Source: Melastoma dodecandrum (lineage: Eukaryota; Streptophyta; Magnoliopsida; Myrtales; Melastomataceae). From it: a stretch of DNA of 64,000 bases. How positions within the stretch are numbered: position 1 is the first letter of the stretch; every line of letters starts with the position of its first letter. The stretch covers positions 62,001 through 126,000 of the forward strand of contig JARUPY010000511.1 in NCBI GenBank assembly GCA_029817715.1, written 5' to 3'. Positions 9,330 to 24,300 of the stretch are shown piece by piece. The notes below the pieces were generated by a model. That model was given only the letters and a program-made list of their open reading frames with translations. It did not search any database and was not told the origin of the DNA. A program made the translations under genes and the position numbers.

Positions 9330-12300
9330 TTAAATCAGTCCTGGATAGACAAGTGAGACCAACCGTCTTAAGGAACCCAAATATGCTCGTAGATCAACAT
9401 CCTCTTCAGTTGCTGCCACACACAAGTTACACAAAAAAAAAACACCATCAGTTAACTTATTACAAAGGAAATAAATTAGCTCACACTAAGATAGATTATC
9501 GAAATAAAGCATCCCTCCCAAGTCAAATTAGGAGTCACATACCTGCAAGAAATAACTTAAGCTGCTTCAAGAATTCCTCAACACGTCCCAACACAGGTCT
9601 TATCCCACATAAATGTAAAACACAGAGTTCCACATATAGGGCCATCTCCAGTAATTGAAACATCAAATCGCACACACTCTGTAATTCAGAAGATGTTTTC
9701 CTTTTTCTACGAACCTCGCAGCATCCCACAACAATAGACATTGCTTGATCCTGTATTTCAGTGACAGAACAAGTGGATCAATGCAGACAACTTGCAGCAA
9801 TTACTAGTAAATAAAGAAAAACTGCTGCCTTTTGCCTCCTGACAAAAGGTTGCCAACCTTCCATATTGAAGTTACAGGTAGATGAATGAATGTCTTTATA
9901 CGCAATCATATCCTAATAAATATTGGCAAAGAACCGGGATCAACATGTCAACACAAGTGTTTTACCACTGCTAAAAACTAGTCCCATATCTACTCATTGA
10001 CTGTCAATGTGATAGTCCAGAGTGGTTAAAGATGATATTGGACAGGAATTGGATTGACTCTACCTTCCACATTGTTAGAATTTTTATACTGGTATATTAA
10101 ATTAGAAACTATAATCTATCCCTGAGAATAACTAGGACAGAGCATCTGGCTATGAAGGGATTGTGTTTTTATTTCCACACTACCTGTAAGCCATGCAAGA
10201 TCTCAGGCATTGGAAGCTCAGGAAAATGTGCAAGATCAACAAACCCAACCTCCTCTGCCCTTTTAGCTGCACTCTCAGCTTGTAAACAGAGAAACTTCAA
10301 AAGTAGGAAGGCAATTCTGTAGATCTGCAATGCAACAATATCTGAAAAATCTGACGCAGAGGCTGTGGTGGTTTGGCTGTGGCAACTCTTCACCACAAGA
10401 GCAGTAGAAGCAGAAGAGACGTCAGATTTCGAGACACAACAAATTGGTGTTATGGAAAACCAGCCACTTCTGCTGTTGATAGTTGATGGTCTCTTGCTGC
10501 TATTGACCTCCTCATTTGATTCAGGAGGGCATAAAAAGGTTGAACTTTCAATGGACCAGTGAGTGCCCCTACTAATAAATGCCAAAATATGAATACACTT
10601 CTCCCTCAACTGGGAGTCTACTTCTTTCATAGACTTGACCCAAGAACCATGTAATTTACCTAAAGTACACATTAATGAGAGTGCATGCTCTGTTTCTTCC
10701 AGAGTACTTAGAGATGTCCATGTTCTTTGAGGCCGAAGTCGCTTTTTATCTGGATCATTTGATAAGAACCCGCTATGGTCTAGATGATATAAAAATAGAT
10801 GACCATTTCCAAATAAATAGGGTATCTCACGGTTCATTATGCCAATAAAAGGTGAACAATCAGCTAAAGAATGTATAATAGCAGTGACGACAGACAATCC
10901 AAGTTTCCAAAGTTCTCCAGGTTTCTCAGATTTTTCAGTAGGAACATCCCTTCCACTATTAATCACCAAAGTCGACGTCTCTCTAACCAAGCCATCAAAT
11001 AACGTTCTCAGAGAATAGAAAAAACCACCCGCAACAAGTATCTCTGCACCAGTTCGAACCTGTGCAAGAGTCAAAAGGAATTTTAGTATGATATGGGATG
11101 GTACAGACGAATTTTTGTCCTGAAGCCTCTGAATGACAAATTGCAGATGGAGGTGCTCTTTAATTATAGGAATCCATGTACTAGGTGTCAGGGACTTCCT
11201 CAGTATTAAATCCATTGAAGCCAAAGACATAGCACAGAGCTCTGGAATCATGAGGCAATGACAGAAGATGGGCAACAGGCCCAGACAAAGATTGGACACC
11301 TCCGCGACATCGTCACTGAATTCAGGATGTGTCCCTCCATCCACACCAGAATAGCAATACTCTAGTGCGAGCAACAGAGTCAAAGAAAATACTAACATAG
11401 ACTTGACCCTTGAATCTGAGAGGTTGAGATTACCCAGCACTCTCATGGCATGTGCTGATGTCCTCAATGCAGCTACACATACGCAATAAGGTCTTCCTGG
11501 CATCCGTCTAAGGAGGAAAAGGAGCAACCCTGCTTGGGAAGAAAGGAACTCAAGAACATTTTGGGAGGTGTCTAAACTCAACGCCAATTGTTCTGATGTC
11601 AAACGGATATCATCACATAAGTGATTAATACTGGTGAGAACGTCATCCCTCGAACTGCTTAGCACACCATCAGTCTCTGGCATCTGCAGAAAAGAAAAGA
11701 GTACAATTCAGTTAATTCTTGACAACCTTGACCAAGGAAAAGTACTAGCAAAAAAAATAATGGCAAGCACCGGTGATGATGTTAGCCAACCAAATTGTTC
11801 ATCCAATATCACATAAGTGAAAATCTAGACAAGCATGTTCAAACTTACATCATAACAATTCAAAGTCAAGAGGGTCACCAATGCTTTTAACGCCGAAAGC
11901 TTGGAACTACATAACAAGGTCATTGAGTTAACTGCTTCAATGCACTGCAACATTCTTTCAGCAATCGCTTTGGAGTCTTTCCAGCTTGTAAAATCCCACA
12001 AATCTAGCCTCACATCACTTCGTAGGCGTGCTACATCATATAGATACAGGTCATCAGTTGGTTCTCCGAAGCCAGCATCATCATTTCTTTGCCAATAAAT
12101 CCTGAAAATCTTTGAATCAGCCAGATAAAGGAATAACTCTTTAAATGGTCCGGGACTGATCTTGCGACCTCTGAACTCTCCTTCCAGATGATAATAGAGA
12201 TCGTTGAGAATTAACATGTGTATTTCCTTCCCTTCGCTGAAAGCAAAATTGGAAAATTACAGATTATCAAATTAGAATTAGGAATAATAATAGTGACCCG

Positions 12301-15300
12301 AAGACTCATCTCAGCAAAACCAAAGGGTAATGTTTCCATCTCACAGTAAGGAATGAAGTACAAATATCACAAGGACCACAACTGGTGCAAAGATGCGATT
12401 ATAACATCAGAACAATAAGCAATGTCAGCAAATAATCCAGAACAAAGAACAAACAGGAAACAGAGGCAGTTAAGTACATTAAGATATCGCCTATTTCTAA
12501 TGCCACCCTCTTTAATTACCAAAAAAAAGTACATTAAGATATCGATAAAATATAAACAGTTTTTTTAAATTCAATTCTACTGAGCATTTGAAAGAATTAA
12601 TGAGAGCATGAAAGAAGCAGCAGAATTTAGACGACAAGTCACTACCTATTGAAAAATAAAGAGTTCTCTTATCAATATAAAATTCTTTCCCAATCATCCA
12701 TAAAAAGTACACTGCAGATACATAAAAACTAGGAATGATATTGGAAACCTTGCCTGTACCGATGTTTCATATACTGGACTGACAACTCAGAAAAAGCAGG
12801 CTGACTGCTCAGCTGAGAATTGTGTCAAAACAAGTCAAGGTTAGAACTTCAAGCATCACATTGTTTTTATAGGATCATCTAATAGGACACAAACCACAAC
12901 CTGCTTATAGAAAGATCGAATCCTCTCAACTAAGAAGTTGGACAAACAACCAGTGTCATCGCCAAGTAATCTTCCCATCACATGCACAGCAAACAAGCTG
13001 GTTGCAACCTAAATGGGTACGAATAACAAGACAAGGATATTAGCCGGCAGCACTATTACAAATAATATAGGATATGCAATCTGACAAACAATATGCCAGA
13101 TCAGTTTCTTTAGCAATGGTCAATTACTTTTCTATGGTGATTGAAGCCTCATGAAGAACATGACGAGAGAAAGATGAAAATATACAAGGTTCAGAATTGA
13201 GGTCCCACTAAGACAATATAACTACTGAGTTCACAAGACCTTTCTACATCCTATAAGAGTGGGGACAAAGCGAACCCTAACAGAAACATATTGTGGCAAC
13301 ATATTCATGTTGAAAATATACCTTGAATGAGCGATTTAAAACGGAGATATCATGCCAGGTTGATAAGGGTATGCCATAAGAGTGGAATCCGGCCAACTAT
13401 GACCTCTGAAACCTTTTATACATGCTACTAGATAAATGCTAATTTGACAAGACAATTATACATCCTGGTAAATCTACAAATCAGCAAGCCTTTATATCAG
13501 ACAAATAAAGAAATGAAGAAGAAAAGAAAAGGGAAGAAAAGAATCAGCAAACCTTTGCACGGGAACATATGTCAGCATCATATCCACTTGAAGCATACAT
13601 CTTGATTTGGCAGTGTAAAGCAGCACTATCGTGCCAGGTAGACAAAACATCAATATAACTTCCATGAGCGGCTTTCAACTTGCCAGTATGCTCAGGTTTT
13701 GATGCTACTTCTACGGCACGTCCTACAAGCGACTCAGCATGTGCCAACTTCTTATCCATTAACACATTAGATGCCATTATTTCCAATATTGCAGATTGAC
13801 ACTGATAGAATAGGACAGAACTTTCAGACTGACATTCAATGCAGTCATCGGTCTCTTGAGCTTCCTTCCCGGCAGCAACCCCTAAGGAACTAGATAGATT
13901 CTTCCAAAAGCTTTCAGACATCTTCAGGTCCTCCAGTAGAGGCTTGTATTGAGAAGCCCCTTCCCACAAAGCTTTCAGGATGCACAAAATTGCAAGTGCA
14001 CTTTTAACATTGCTGAAGTGTGAGTAACAGTAGTTAGAGAATCAACGTTTGACAAAAATTGTAATGCCACAAAAAGGCATGCGAACACGACAGCTACCAA
14101 TGCATTGGAATTACTAAGATGCGCACTCCATATAATGTGTGCTACCTTGAGATGGGTTCCTTCCATCTTTTCACGAATTTTAGAAGCACATCTACAACAC
14201 TTGATCTAGAAGGTTCTTCGTGTGGGAATACTTCTTTATTTGTTTCTGAATCATTCGTTGAAATCTGTTGACCATTCTTTTCATCTATCCCGAGGAATAC
14301 ACTGATAAAAAAGGCAGGCTGCATCCACATAAAGAAAAGCGAACTAAAGTTAAAAGCAACAGCACCAAAGTAACTCAACACAGGCCATCTAATTTGAATC
14401 TCTAATTAGCCAATTCACTAGCTTGATAGGTCACCTTACGTTTTGCAAGGACAAAGAACTTTTTTCCCCAAGGGCACGCGTATTAATTTTTTTTCAGAAA
14501 ACTGCCTAGGTAAAAGATCTCAATAATGTAGTCCAATATTCTTAATTTTCTTTTTGTAATTTCTTCGGCCTAATTAAGAAGTCAAACATTATCGGATGGG
14601 CGGAGGAGCACACCTGAAAACGTGAGGCTGAAGCAAGCAGATTTGTGACCGCTAAAAAGAGCTTCTCATTCTTGAATGATTCCAGCAATATGTGCTTAAT
14701 TGAAAGACTAAGCTCAGTGAACTGGAGTCAAGTAAATATACTAAAATTGTTAATATATTGCAAGGAATTATGGTACAAGAAAGAGCTAGCGAAAAATGCA
14801 AAACCTGTTGTCCATCTGAATTAACAGCCATTCCAGGCATCATTAGTATGACTGATAACAGCTTGGCAGCAGCAGTCTGAATAGGCTGCCCCCCCCCAAA
14901 AAAAAACAAGAAAGAAAGAAAGAAAGAAAAAAACACAAACAAAACGAGAAACAAGTATCGGATTAATTTTCAAGAGGGTAATAACCTAATTGGCAGCTTT
15001 TTAAATTAATAAACTATATCAATGAATATTGATGCATGCTAGAATAACAAAATAAAATTAAGCAAAAAAGTTCATTCATTAATTTACTCACAAGTGTGTG
15101 AATTTGACAGGTATCCTATAATAAGGAATTACAATTTTATGAGTGCATTCCCAAGAACTTCAAAAGCTAGTCATTTAAGAATCATATATACCAATGGATT
15201 TAATGCATTCCAGGGACATAACAGATCAACAAAACCATTGGAAGAGATCATACAGGATAACGGAAGCATGATATCAAGGACATTGCAGCTGAAACGACAG

Positions 15301-18300
15301 AGATTGGCTTTGTAGAAGGTGACAAGATAGCTTGATGAAACACCACTACTCTTGAAGGCATGTCCTGAACAAACAAGCGATCAGAAGCCTAGATCCAAGA
15401 GGAAGCTGGCATAGTGAAGCAAACAGCAATATATAGAAATAACTTTGAATTAAAATACCAGAGAATCTTCTCATGTGTTGTGTTGAATGATATGCACGCC
15501 TAATTCCTCTTATACAGCATGCTTTCTCCTCTTTTACGTCATTTATAATTTTCAAGTTATACGACAATCGAAAAAAAAAATTGTCCCCTCTTGAAATCTA
15601 CCAATCGGAAATGTTGCTAGAATCATGCTGCCTCCTAAATGGACTTAATTTCTCCTAATTCTCAAATACAGTTTCTTTATAAGTAATTATCGAATATAGT
15701 TATCCATTCATAATGATGCATTTGAAGTTAAGAGATCAGAATGTCTTAAGAACAAAAAATGATAGAACATGACATGATGATTAAGCATGATAGTACTTTC
15801 AATGACTTGGTCAGCATGATGCACAGAATATCAAGAACAGATGATATAGCAAGGTGCAATTCTCCTATCTCCATTGCTCCAAAAGGGCGGCTGATGTGTA
15901 TAAGCTGGGGAAAGTAGCAGGAAGTTAGAAAAGACATTAAAATAGGCAGCTTACATTAGTGCACAAGCAATTAAGAAATATATCTTGTCTCTTACTTCCA
16001 GTGTTTTCGTCGTCGTGCAAGCAATTCGAAAGAGAGCGTTGTGGATAGAAGAATCGTATAACAACATATCCCAGATAACACTGCCAGTTTTGGTGAAGTA
16101 TGGAAGTGATAAAATGCACTTCTTCATCAGTTCGAGCACCTGAATAATGTGTAGTAAGAATAATGTGCCTTCACACAAGAAAAATACTATCACAAGTACA
16201 AAAATTTTAAGGGAAGCCGTGTTTTATTCTAAATTTGAAAGCTCTAGAGAAGTCGGAGCCAAAGGCAAAGAACATAAGAACAACCGCTTTGGTCAACTCC
16301 CATCCAAAACATTCAAACCATGCGAGAGATTTCAGGAACTAAAATGATTTCAAAACAGATAGAATGCAGAAAAATTTTGGGTTTTTTTTATAAGTAAGAG
16401 GTTCCTAGGCCGCTTCAAAGGTTTTACCCGACTCAGATCCAATACAACCCTTAGGTCTGTCGCAAAACCCTACAACCCATGACAATTGGGCAAGTCAAGC
16501 CCACCAAGGCTGGCCTGGAAGGTACCCAGGGCGCGGCTGCTGAGATTTAGGATCTCCCAAGTGAATCCTCAATGCCCTTACCATTGGGGTATTCCCTTCG
16601 AGACTAATGTTTGGGTTTCCAATCCTCACATTATTGTGCTAAGAAAATGTCTACGTCGGCGGTTCTAAAGGGACTGACTACTTGTGGGAGGTCAACAGAG
16701 TATATATAGCCTGTGGGTGCACAAATTAAATGGGATGCCTCCAGCAAGCTTGTTATATGACCTGTCGCAATAGGACACTACGATAACACCAAAATGCTCG
16801 CCTTCAAGCTCAAGGCTGAGAGAAAATAAGAACTTTCATGGGAAGAGCAAAGCAGCCAGGTCCATGCCCCAGCTTCTTCAAATTCTTAATGACCACCAAA
16901 TGTGCTTTCCAATACCAAAACTCCTAAATAAGCCTCAACTTTCTATAGGAGTTCTCCCGTCTGTAAAGATGGACTATTTCATGAAAAAACAGCAGTGGAA
17001 TCCATTTGATGGCTTTATCTCAGATACTGGAAAACACGACACACAAGTTGATTAATATTAGAAAATATTAATCAGCTGAGCATGTACCTTCTCTAGTATG
17101 ATCACGCGATTGAAACACAAAACTTAGGAACCAGGATTACTATCAAGGAGCATGTACCTTTTGTGTCACTTCCCACCGGAGATGCTTCATCTTATACTTC
17201 CAGTATTCATGATTTACCAAAATATACTGAAGCGACAAAATAATTAGCTGAAGGACAACATCACTCTCCCATCCATTTTCGATGAGCTGAATAGTGACTT
17301 CCAGCACTGCAATGATTCAACTCAGAGATAGATTGAGTATACATCAATTAAACAGTCTCCATTTGGAAAGAAGAAAGATGGCTTTAAAGGAAACACTGAA
17401 TAGCAAAAGTATAGCAAAAGTAAAAATCAGAAGATCAAGATGCAAAGTACAAGACAGGCGACATTTCCAGATATGTACCTGACATTGTCAATGAACATTC
17501 ACATTCATGCTGCCCGTTCTCAATCAAAAGCATTGTTGCCAGTTTTCCAGAAAGCAGCCATGACCTGAAAGCATTAATTCAAAGCAATAACCATAATCAA
17601 CCCAATCTTTCATATGAAGATGAAGAAACATAGTCAAAGATTATTGTCAATAATGAGACAGGTTCACAAAAAAAGGAAAAAAAAAAGATTTCATCGATAT
17701 AAACAAGGGTCAGTTTTCTTTTTACCTCGAAAAAGCTTCACTGTCAAGAATAGAGGACCAGCCACTTAAATGTAGAAACAGATCTGACCTTAGAGCTACG
17801 ACAGCGACATCAGACGGTGAGCTGAGAAAAGAAACAGAAAAATAGATTATAGAATGAAGTTTCATTAGAAATAACTAGACTATTATAATCTGACAGTAGA
17901 AAGAAATATATAAATTAAATGAAACAGAAGGGTGAAAAGAAAGTATTGTTATTCTTGAAGTCAGGTTGTAACAGAAATAATAAAAATTAATCAAAGGTAC
18001 TAACAAATACTAGAAGAATCCTACCATTCAATCATCTTCACTAGTACATTTACACCCATAGAGACGATAGCAGCATTCTTGGAGGAGGGCTCCAAATTTC
18101 TGACTAAGGAAGAGATAACCTCTACCACCCTGCAATCATAGTCAAAGATGAGCAGCAACAGGAACTTGACTGTGTAATAGGAGAGAAAACAAATGAGGAA
18201 CAACTAAACAGTACCACATATTTTTCCCCATGTGCACATCCATCATGGCCAAGTTATCGTGCATAACATAATTGGTGCACATCAAGTTGAAACAAAGGCC

Positions 18301-21300
18301 CTACATAATTGCAGGAGCAAATTATGCTTAGATTAAATCTTTTTGAATGCCTATGAAAGACAGCATGTGCTATAGACAGGTTGCCAGAAACCATATCAAC
18401 AGAGTCGAACCATTAAACAGCTGGAACATAGTCATCACAGACTGCTTCACGGTCAAACTCAAATGATAAACTATCTATGACTCACACCTTCTTACTAGGA
18501 GAAATGGCATTTTTCTACAGAGTCACATACAAGGACATCTTGATCTATAAATCAAAATGGAGATCAAACTTGACTGCTGCTGACAGAAGGAAATCAATTA
18601 CACAAGCCATACATTCACTGGATAAAACTACTAAGCCCAAACAGGAATAACTGGATTTCTGATAGCATAGAGAAAGATCATTGAGCCCTTTCAGTTAACA
18701 ACATAGTCTGTCGTGTGAATAACGGCTCATAAGTACTTTTCAAAAGGAGTAGGCTCACTTAAGTATTCTTAGATGAAAGGTTTCAAGGAGGAAACCCCAC
18801 AAATTAGATTTCGTAGAAATTACCGGTAGAACAGTTGAATGTATCCATCCTCCCCAACATCTAATGCAAAAACTTCTAATTTTAAAATACATCAATATGA
18901 TTCATTTTTGTAAACCCCATCTATGGAATGCGTAAAGGAATAGTATGAAATTACCTTGTTGAAGGACAGCATTCTGTTGAAAAACTCGAGAATGAAGAAA
19001 ATCTCTTCGTTGCAGTCAATATACAGCTCCTGTGTCAAACGCAGGAGCAGAAGAGAAACTCCTGAAACAGTGTGCTGCAAAGGAACCTCCAATCAGCAAA
19101 AGATACAGTAGGCAGCCAAAAAGACAACAGAAAGTAATTTTACTAGTAGTTAATTAAGTCGTGCTTGAAATAATATTGTAAACCAAGTCAAAGAGCCTCC
19201 CACAAACGGCCAACACTCCTGCTGGGAGAGCATCGATCATAAGTAATGAAACCAAATTGCACATCGAAAAGGGCCTATGCACAGATAACAACATGAAAAC
19301 AAGCCAAAATATCCATATAAGATCACATTCCAGTCAACAAAGGAGTCCTACAAATGAGAGGCAAGATAATAACAGCTTTCAATTTATATTGCAGTTTGAC
19401 AAATCTCTTTCAATGCACTAAGCATGCTTACCTCCCAGCGTACTAAAGCTGTATTTCCACTACATGTTCTCACAATATGACCACGGGTATTTGCAGGAAT
19501 TACAAGGCCTTCCATGCCAGGAACAGGTAATGGAGAGACGGTTTCTACAGTTTGAGAGTCTTCATCAACCAAGGAGCTGTCGTCAATCTCAAATGGAGAT
19601 GATATACCAAGAAAGTCCACAAAATTGTACCTGTTATACTTTCTTTGATCATTTGAAAGTCTCTAATAACACCAGAAGATACAAAGATAAGAGATGAAAG
19701 AGAATGAATGCTTACTACTGGAACCAAAAATTAGAAACCTGAATACCAAAGAGCATATGCTACCATCTCAAGCATATTGCTCCAGATGCATGTGTTGAAA
19801 AATCAGAAGAACACTCATCTTTTTTGGCTTCGACTGTGGTTCCCAGCATATGCTACCATCTCAAGCATTTTTTTCCTGAATATGGCTCTATAACTATCGT
19901 CAAATCATGATGCCCATTTCATACTCAACTACAATAACATTTTGATTCAGCAATTGTCTCTTCAACTTCAGGACTCAATTACTGGTATGCTGAATGCGAT
20001 TTGATTATAAATCAATTTGCGACAACCATAAGTGGAATTTATAATTCTTCAGTCATTGATAAACAATTTGTTGGAACTCAATGCAATTTCCACAAAATAT
20101 ATAAATTACAAAATCAATTTTTAATTAAATCCCATGTCCTTTGGCTTGTTCTGATAGAGGACAGATTATACTTCCTATGGGTTATCTATGCTCAAAATTG
20201 AAATCAATTCAAACTAGCACTAGCGTACCTAAAATAAAACACAGCATCAGACATGGGATGACATTATTTAGATAAAGTGAAATTTGAAGAGATTAATTTT
20301 AAAGTTAAAGGCACTTATGATGTTGGAAACATCTACCACAGTTTCCTACTCAAGACACGTTAAGATTGACAGCATTTGTAAGTTATTTAACCTATCGGGC
20401 GTTTGCTCATACCTGTCAAAGCAAGCATCGGGATACCTGGCTTCAAGTTATCCAGATGATTAGACAAGCATATGCTTCTTTTTAGATGACACGCACCCAA
20501 AGTACTTAACAGAAGCCACTGAAGGTGAAAATTTTGAAAGTCTGAAGAGCAAAACTCCATGACATTAGATCATATGAAAAAAACTTACGCGCATTCGGCA
20601 GGCCAATGTCCTTCAGAAAGAGAAGACAATAATCGAACAAGCCCTGTGATCCTGAAGGGGAAGTCGCCCTCAATATTACATAGCAAGCACCGGATAGGGC
20701 CATCAATAAAGCTTTCCCTGTCCCAAAATTGTATACAGAGTCCCTCCTGCATCGTTAGTGAAACAATGTCAAACATTCAACCCAGGGGACCATCAAAGCT
20801 CATATCCTAATGGCACAGAGATATGACAATGTGTACCCTGACCTCTCCACGGTAAATACAGCAAAGAATGTCCAGTATGAGACCAAATGTACGATCTTCT
20901 AGCTGCGGTAAGCAAGGCAAAAAGTTCAAACAGTATATATGGTAATTCTAATCCTCTGAAGTTACTAAAACATGAACCTACCGGTATACCTGACTATTGA
21001 TTTCATATGATGCAATAAATGAAGAAATAACAGTTCGCAGGACACTCCGATAACCGACAACAGGTCCCTGAGAAAGATAGAGTCAGAGAGAATATTTAAG
21101 GGAGCACAAATTTACATCAAAGCAAGTCAAGAAGACTACAAATTCGCCCAGTTCCAGACAAACTATCAACGTCACATTACACTAAGAGAAAACAAAATCT
21201 GAGGTTAGTTATTCATGTTAGAGGAACTTCTGTTGATACAGCTTCCCTAATGGATAGGCCATCCTTGAAACACGAGAACAGTCACCCAAGTCTAATATGG

Positions 21301-24300
21301 TACATCAAAACTGCCCACAGTGAATATAAATGGCAACAAGATCAGAATTAAACAAACTCACATCGTATTCCTTCAAAATGTCGCTGAGAAGAACTTCAAG
21401 AAAATATTCCAGTGAAGCCCCTTCAAATGCTTGATGAACATATGCCAAATCATCAATTTCCTAAAGGATTGCACCAATTAAATTTGACACAGAGAATGGA
21501 ATGTACATATGCTTTGGACAAAAGAAGATTATAATGCATACCCTCATGAAGTCATCAGCCTCTTTCCCTAAGATTGATTCTAAGAGGCGAAGAAATACTG
21601 CCCAAGTGAGTAATAAAGGCCCTGCCTCCCTTATACAGGAAGAATCGAGACTTGAAACTAGGGCATCGATCTCCTGGATATCTTTGGCAGAAAAAACGAA
21701 TTCAACCTGCCTATAGCAAAAGCATGTTATAGTTTACAGAAACTATTAGGGAACCACAGAAAAAGGGGCAGCCTTAAAATGCAATAAGTATAAGCCAATA
21801 GGAGAGCTCATTCAGAAGGTACTCCGTCATTATTTTGCTCATGAAACTAAACCACCTACAGTGCATGGACTCTGGAATTACCACAAAAAACAAGAAAAAA
21901 GAAAAGAAAATTATGTTAGGGGAAAGAAATCGGGAGGCATTTACATTATGCATCAAGTCAATCTGTCGCAGTAATTAAATGCATCCACTCAGAAATGTTA
22001 AGAGGGCACTTGATGGAGACAATATGTCATTTTAGGTAATCCACTCAAGCTGAACATTTTCAAAGTAGGTTCACAAAAGTTTGGACAATGATAATGTTAA
22101 GAATCCATTATTAGCATATATCTCGCCCCATACCAGTGAGCAAAGTTAAATTCATCGCCGCTGAGATCTTTGCAGGTTTTGTATACTAAGCAAGCATATC
22201 CATATACCAGTTCATTGGTCAGGAGGTTTCTTTACCATTTCAAGACTGAAGCCTAGTTTTCTCGCCACAACTTTTGATAATACACCGTCATGGCCAATGC
22301 AATAAACAGGTAGCCTAATTAGTTTTTGCTTTGAGTACGTATATATAAATCCAACACTTGATATGAACAAGTTCAAAAGCAGAGATCTGGGGTATATAGA
22401 AAAAAATTCGCAACTGAAGCAGCAATATGAGTCAGTAGCTTGTCAGGTGACATGATCATTTGCATTTTCCTAAACAGTGTGTGAATAAGCAAGATTTTGG
22501 TTATGCATAGTGCAAGGGAAGGACATTGAATAATCAAAATGGTAAAGAAGAGTTTGGATAAGTTAGCTAAACGTGCGAGGCACCAAGAAGAGAGCTCTAT
22601 CACATTTTGTTATCCTCCGGATTTTGTGACAGAAGTACCACATAGGGATATACCGTCTGTTGATTCCAACGGTGCACCCGAAGGCTATCTTGGTGTAATC
22701 TAGATGCTATTTGACTAATCTATGAACTCCATTTCCTACCAAAGAAAAAGCAAAATAGCAGTTCTGAAAAGAGCACAAAAAGCAGATGCATGCCACAGGA
22801 ACATCAACACATAAACATGGGTCAATCTTCCTAACAAGAATTTTTACATAAAAAAAAAGCACCACACAAGAAACTAGGCAAGGGTGATATTTTTATAATT
22901 AAACCTCATAGTGACTTTGTCGTGAACCATTTGAAGAAGGGTTTCCAAATTCAGAGTTTCCATAAGGATAAAAAGCATCTGGGCTTTTGCATAATAAAAA
23001 GAACGTTCTGCTTCAGCAGATACAGCAAGATTGTCAAGATTATAGGAACCTGAAAGCATTCCCTGAAAAACAATGTCCAACAGTGAGAACCAGAAATGAC
23101 ATTAATTGAAAAAATCATAAGGAAGATTAAAAATCACCTTGTAGATAAGACAAAATCTCCTCCATTTGTCTCCATTACAAGTGCAAAAGGATTCATAATA
23201 GATGAGAAAGAGGATATCCAAAACCAAATTATCTTCTGTCATTGTCTCCTCAGCGCACAAGGTATATAGATCAGCATCCTATGAAAGCCCAGGAGACCAC
23301 GAATACCAGAAAAGAAGCAAATGTAAACAAGTAAGCAAAGTGCCATATGTGCCGAATAAGATATCAAAGGCAATCGCATAAGGAGTCTTAAAGGTTATGA
23401 TAACTAATGGATCTCCTCAAAAAGAGAAAAAACCGACTATTCTTTGTGGCAATGAAAGATACTGAATTGAAAATAATGCAAAGAACAAGTCAAGTTCTCT
23501 CTTTGGTGGGTCCAGCCAAATAAATGATTCATATCAATTATACATACTCAAGCTGTCTTCATTGTTTCTAAAAGGAGAACACAAAAAACAATGTGTAGAT
23601 TTATTTTTCAGCTTTAACAACAATCGTATGGCCCAAAACTAAGAGGTTTAGTAGAACATTGAGGAGACGACATGAACGAAATGCGCCTTTTCATGATTGC
23701 ATCGAGAAGGAACAGGGCTATCGTCCAATACCATTCGTTCTGGGGGGGTTGATGTCAAAAGATTGTCCAATACATTTAGAATTCTGTTTTCTAGACCACC
23801 AGAAATCATCTTAAGGGCCTCTTCCCTAATTGAAACACTCTCCGTGGAACCAATATCAGCACTCACTGCAAAAAGGAGGAACAATAAAATCCATGAATTG
23901 AAGACAGTGGAGAATAAGACATTCAAGCCCGGAAAATTTTAAAATGACATACATGCATGACTTAATATACGCCTCGTGCACTTGAGCAAGCACTGTCTCT
24001 CCATATGGTACTGAAGCAATATCTGCGCTGACCAAGCAACATACGTCCGTCAATGAGGAATCAGTGTGAAAAGCATTTGTAAGCACGTTATTTTGACAAA
24101 CAGCAAGGCAAAGACAGAGAAACATGAAGAAGTACTTGTGTTCCGACGGGGTCCATATCTCCCTCTGTACATTTCTTGAATGCAAAACTACTAGCTCAAA
24201 GGAGAAAAGAGGGGAAAAAGGCAAATAGGCTGACCAGGTGATGAAAGCTCTGAACAACAGAGCCAAGGGCAGAATGAAGTTGGTCAGATGACCTTTCCAC

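Noticed and set aside
12700..12812. Apparent frameshift between NUP188 exons 28 and 29
   Set aside because: Resolved by a GC donor. Phases then agree on both sides.
15254..15370. Apparent frame problem at the start of NUP188 exon 22
   Set aside because: The acceptor is TTCAG at 15365 rather than one closer to VVVFHQA. DMPSR is then in phase.
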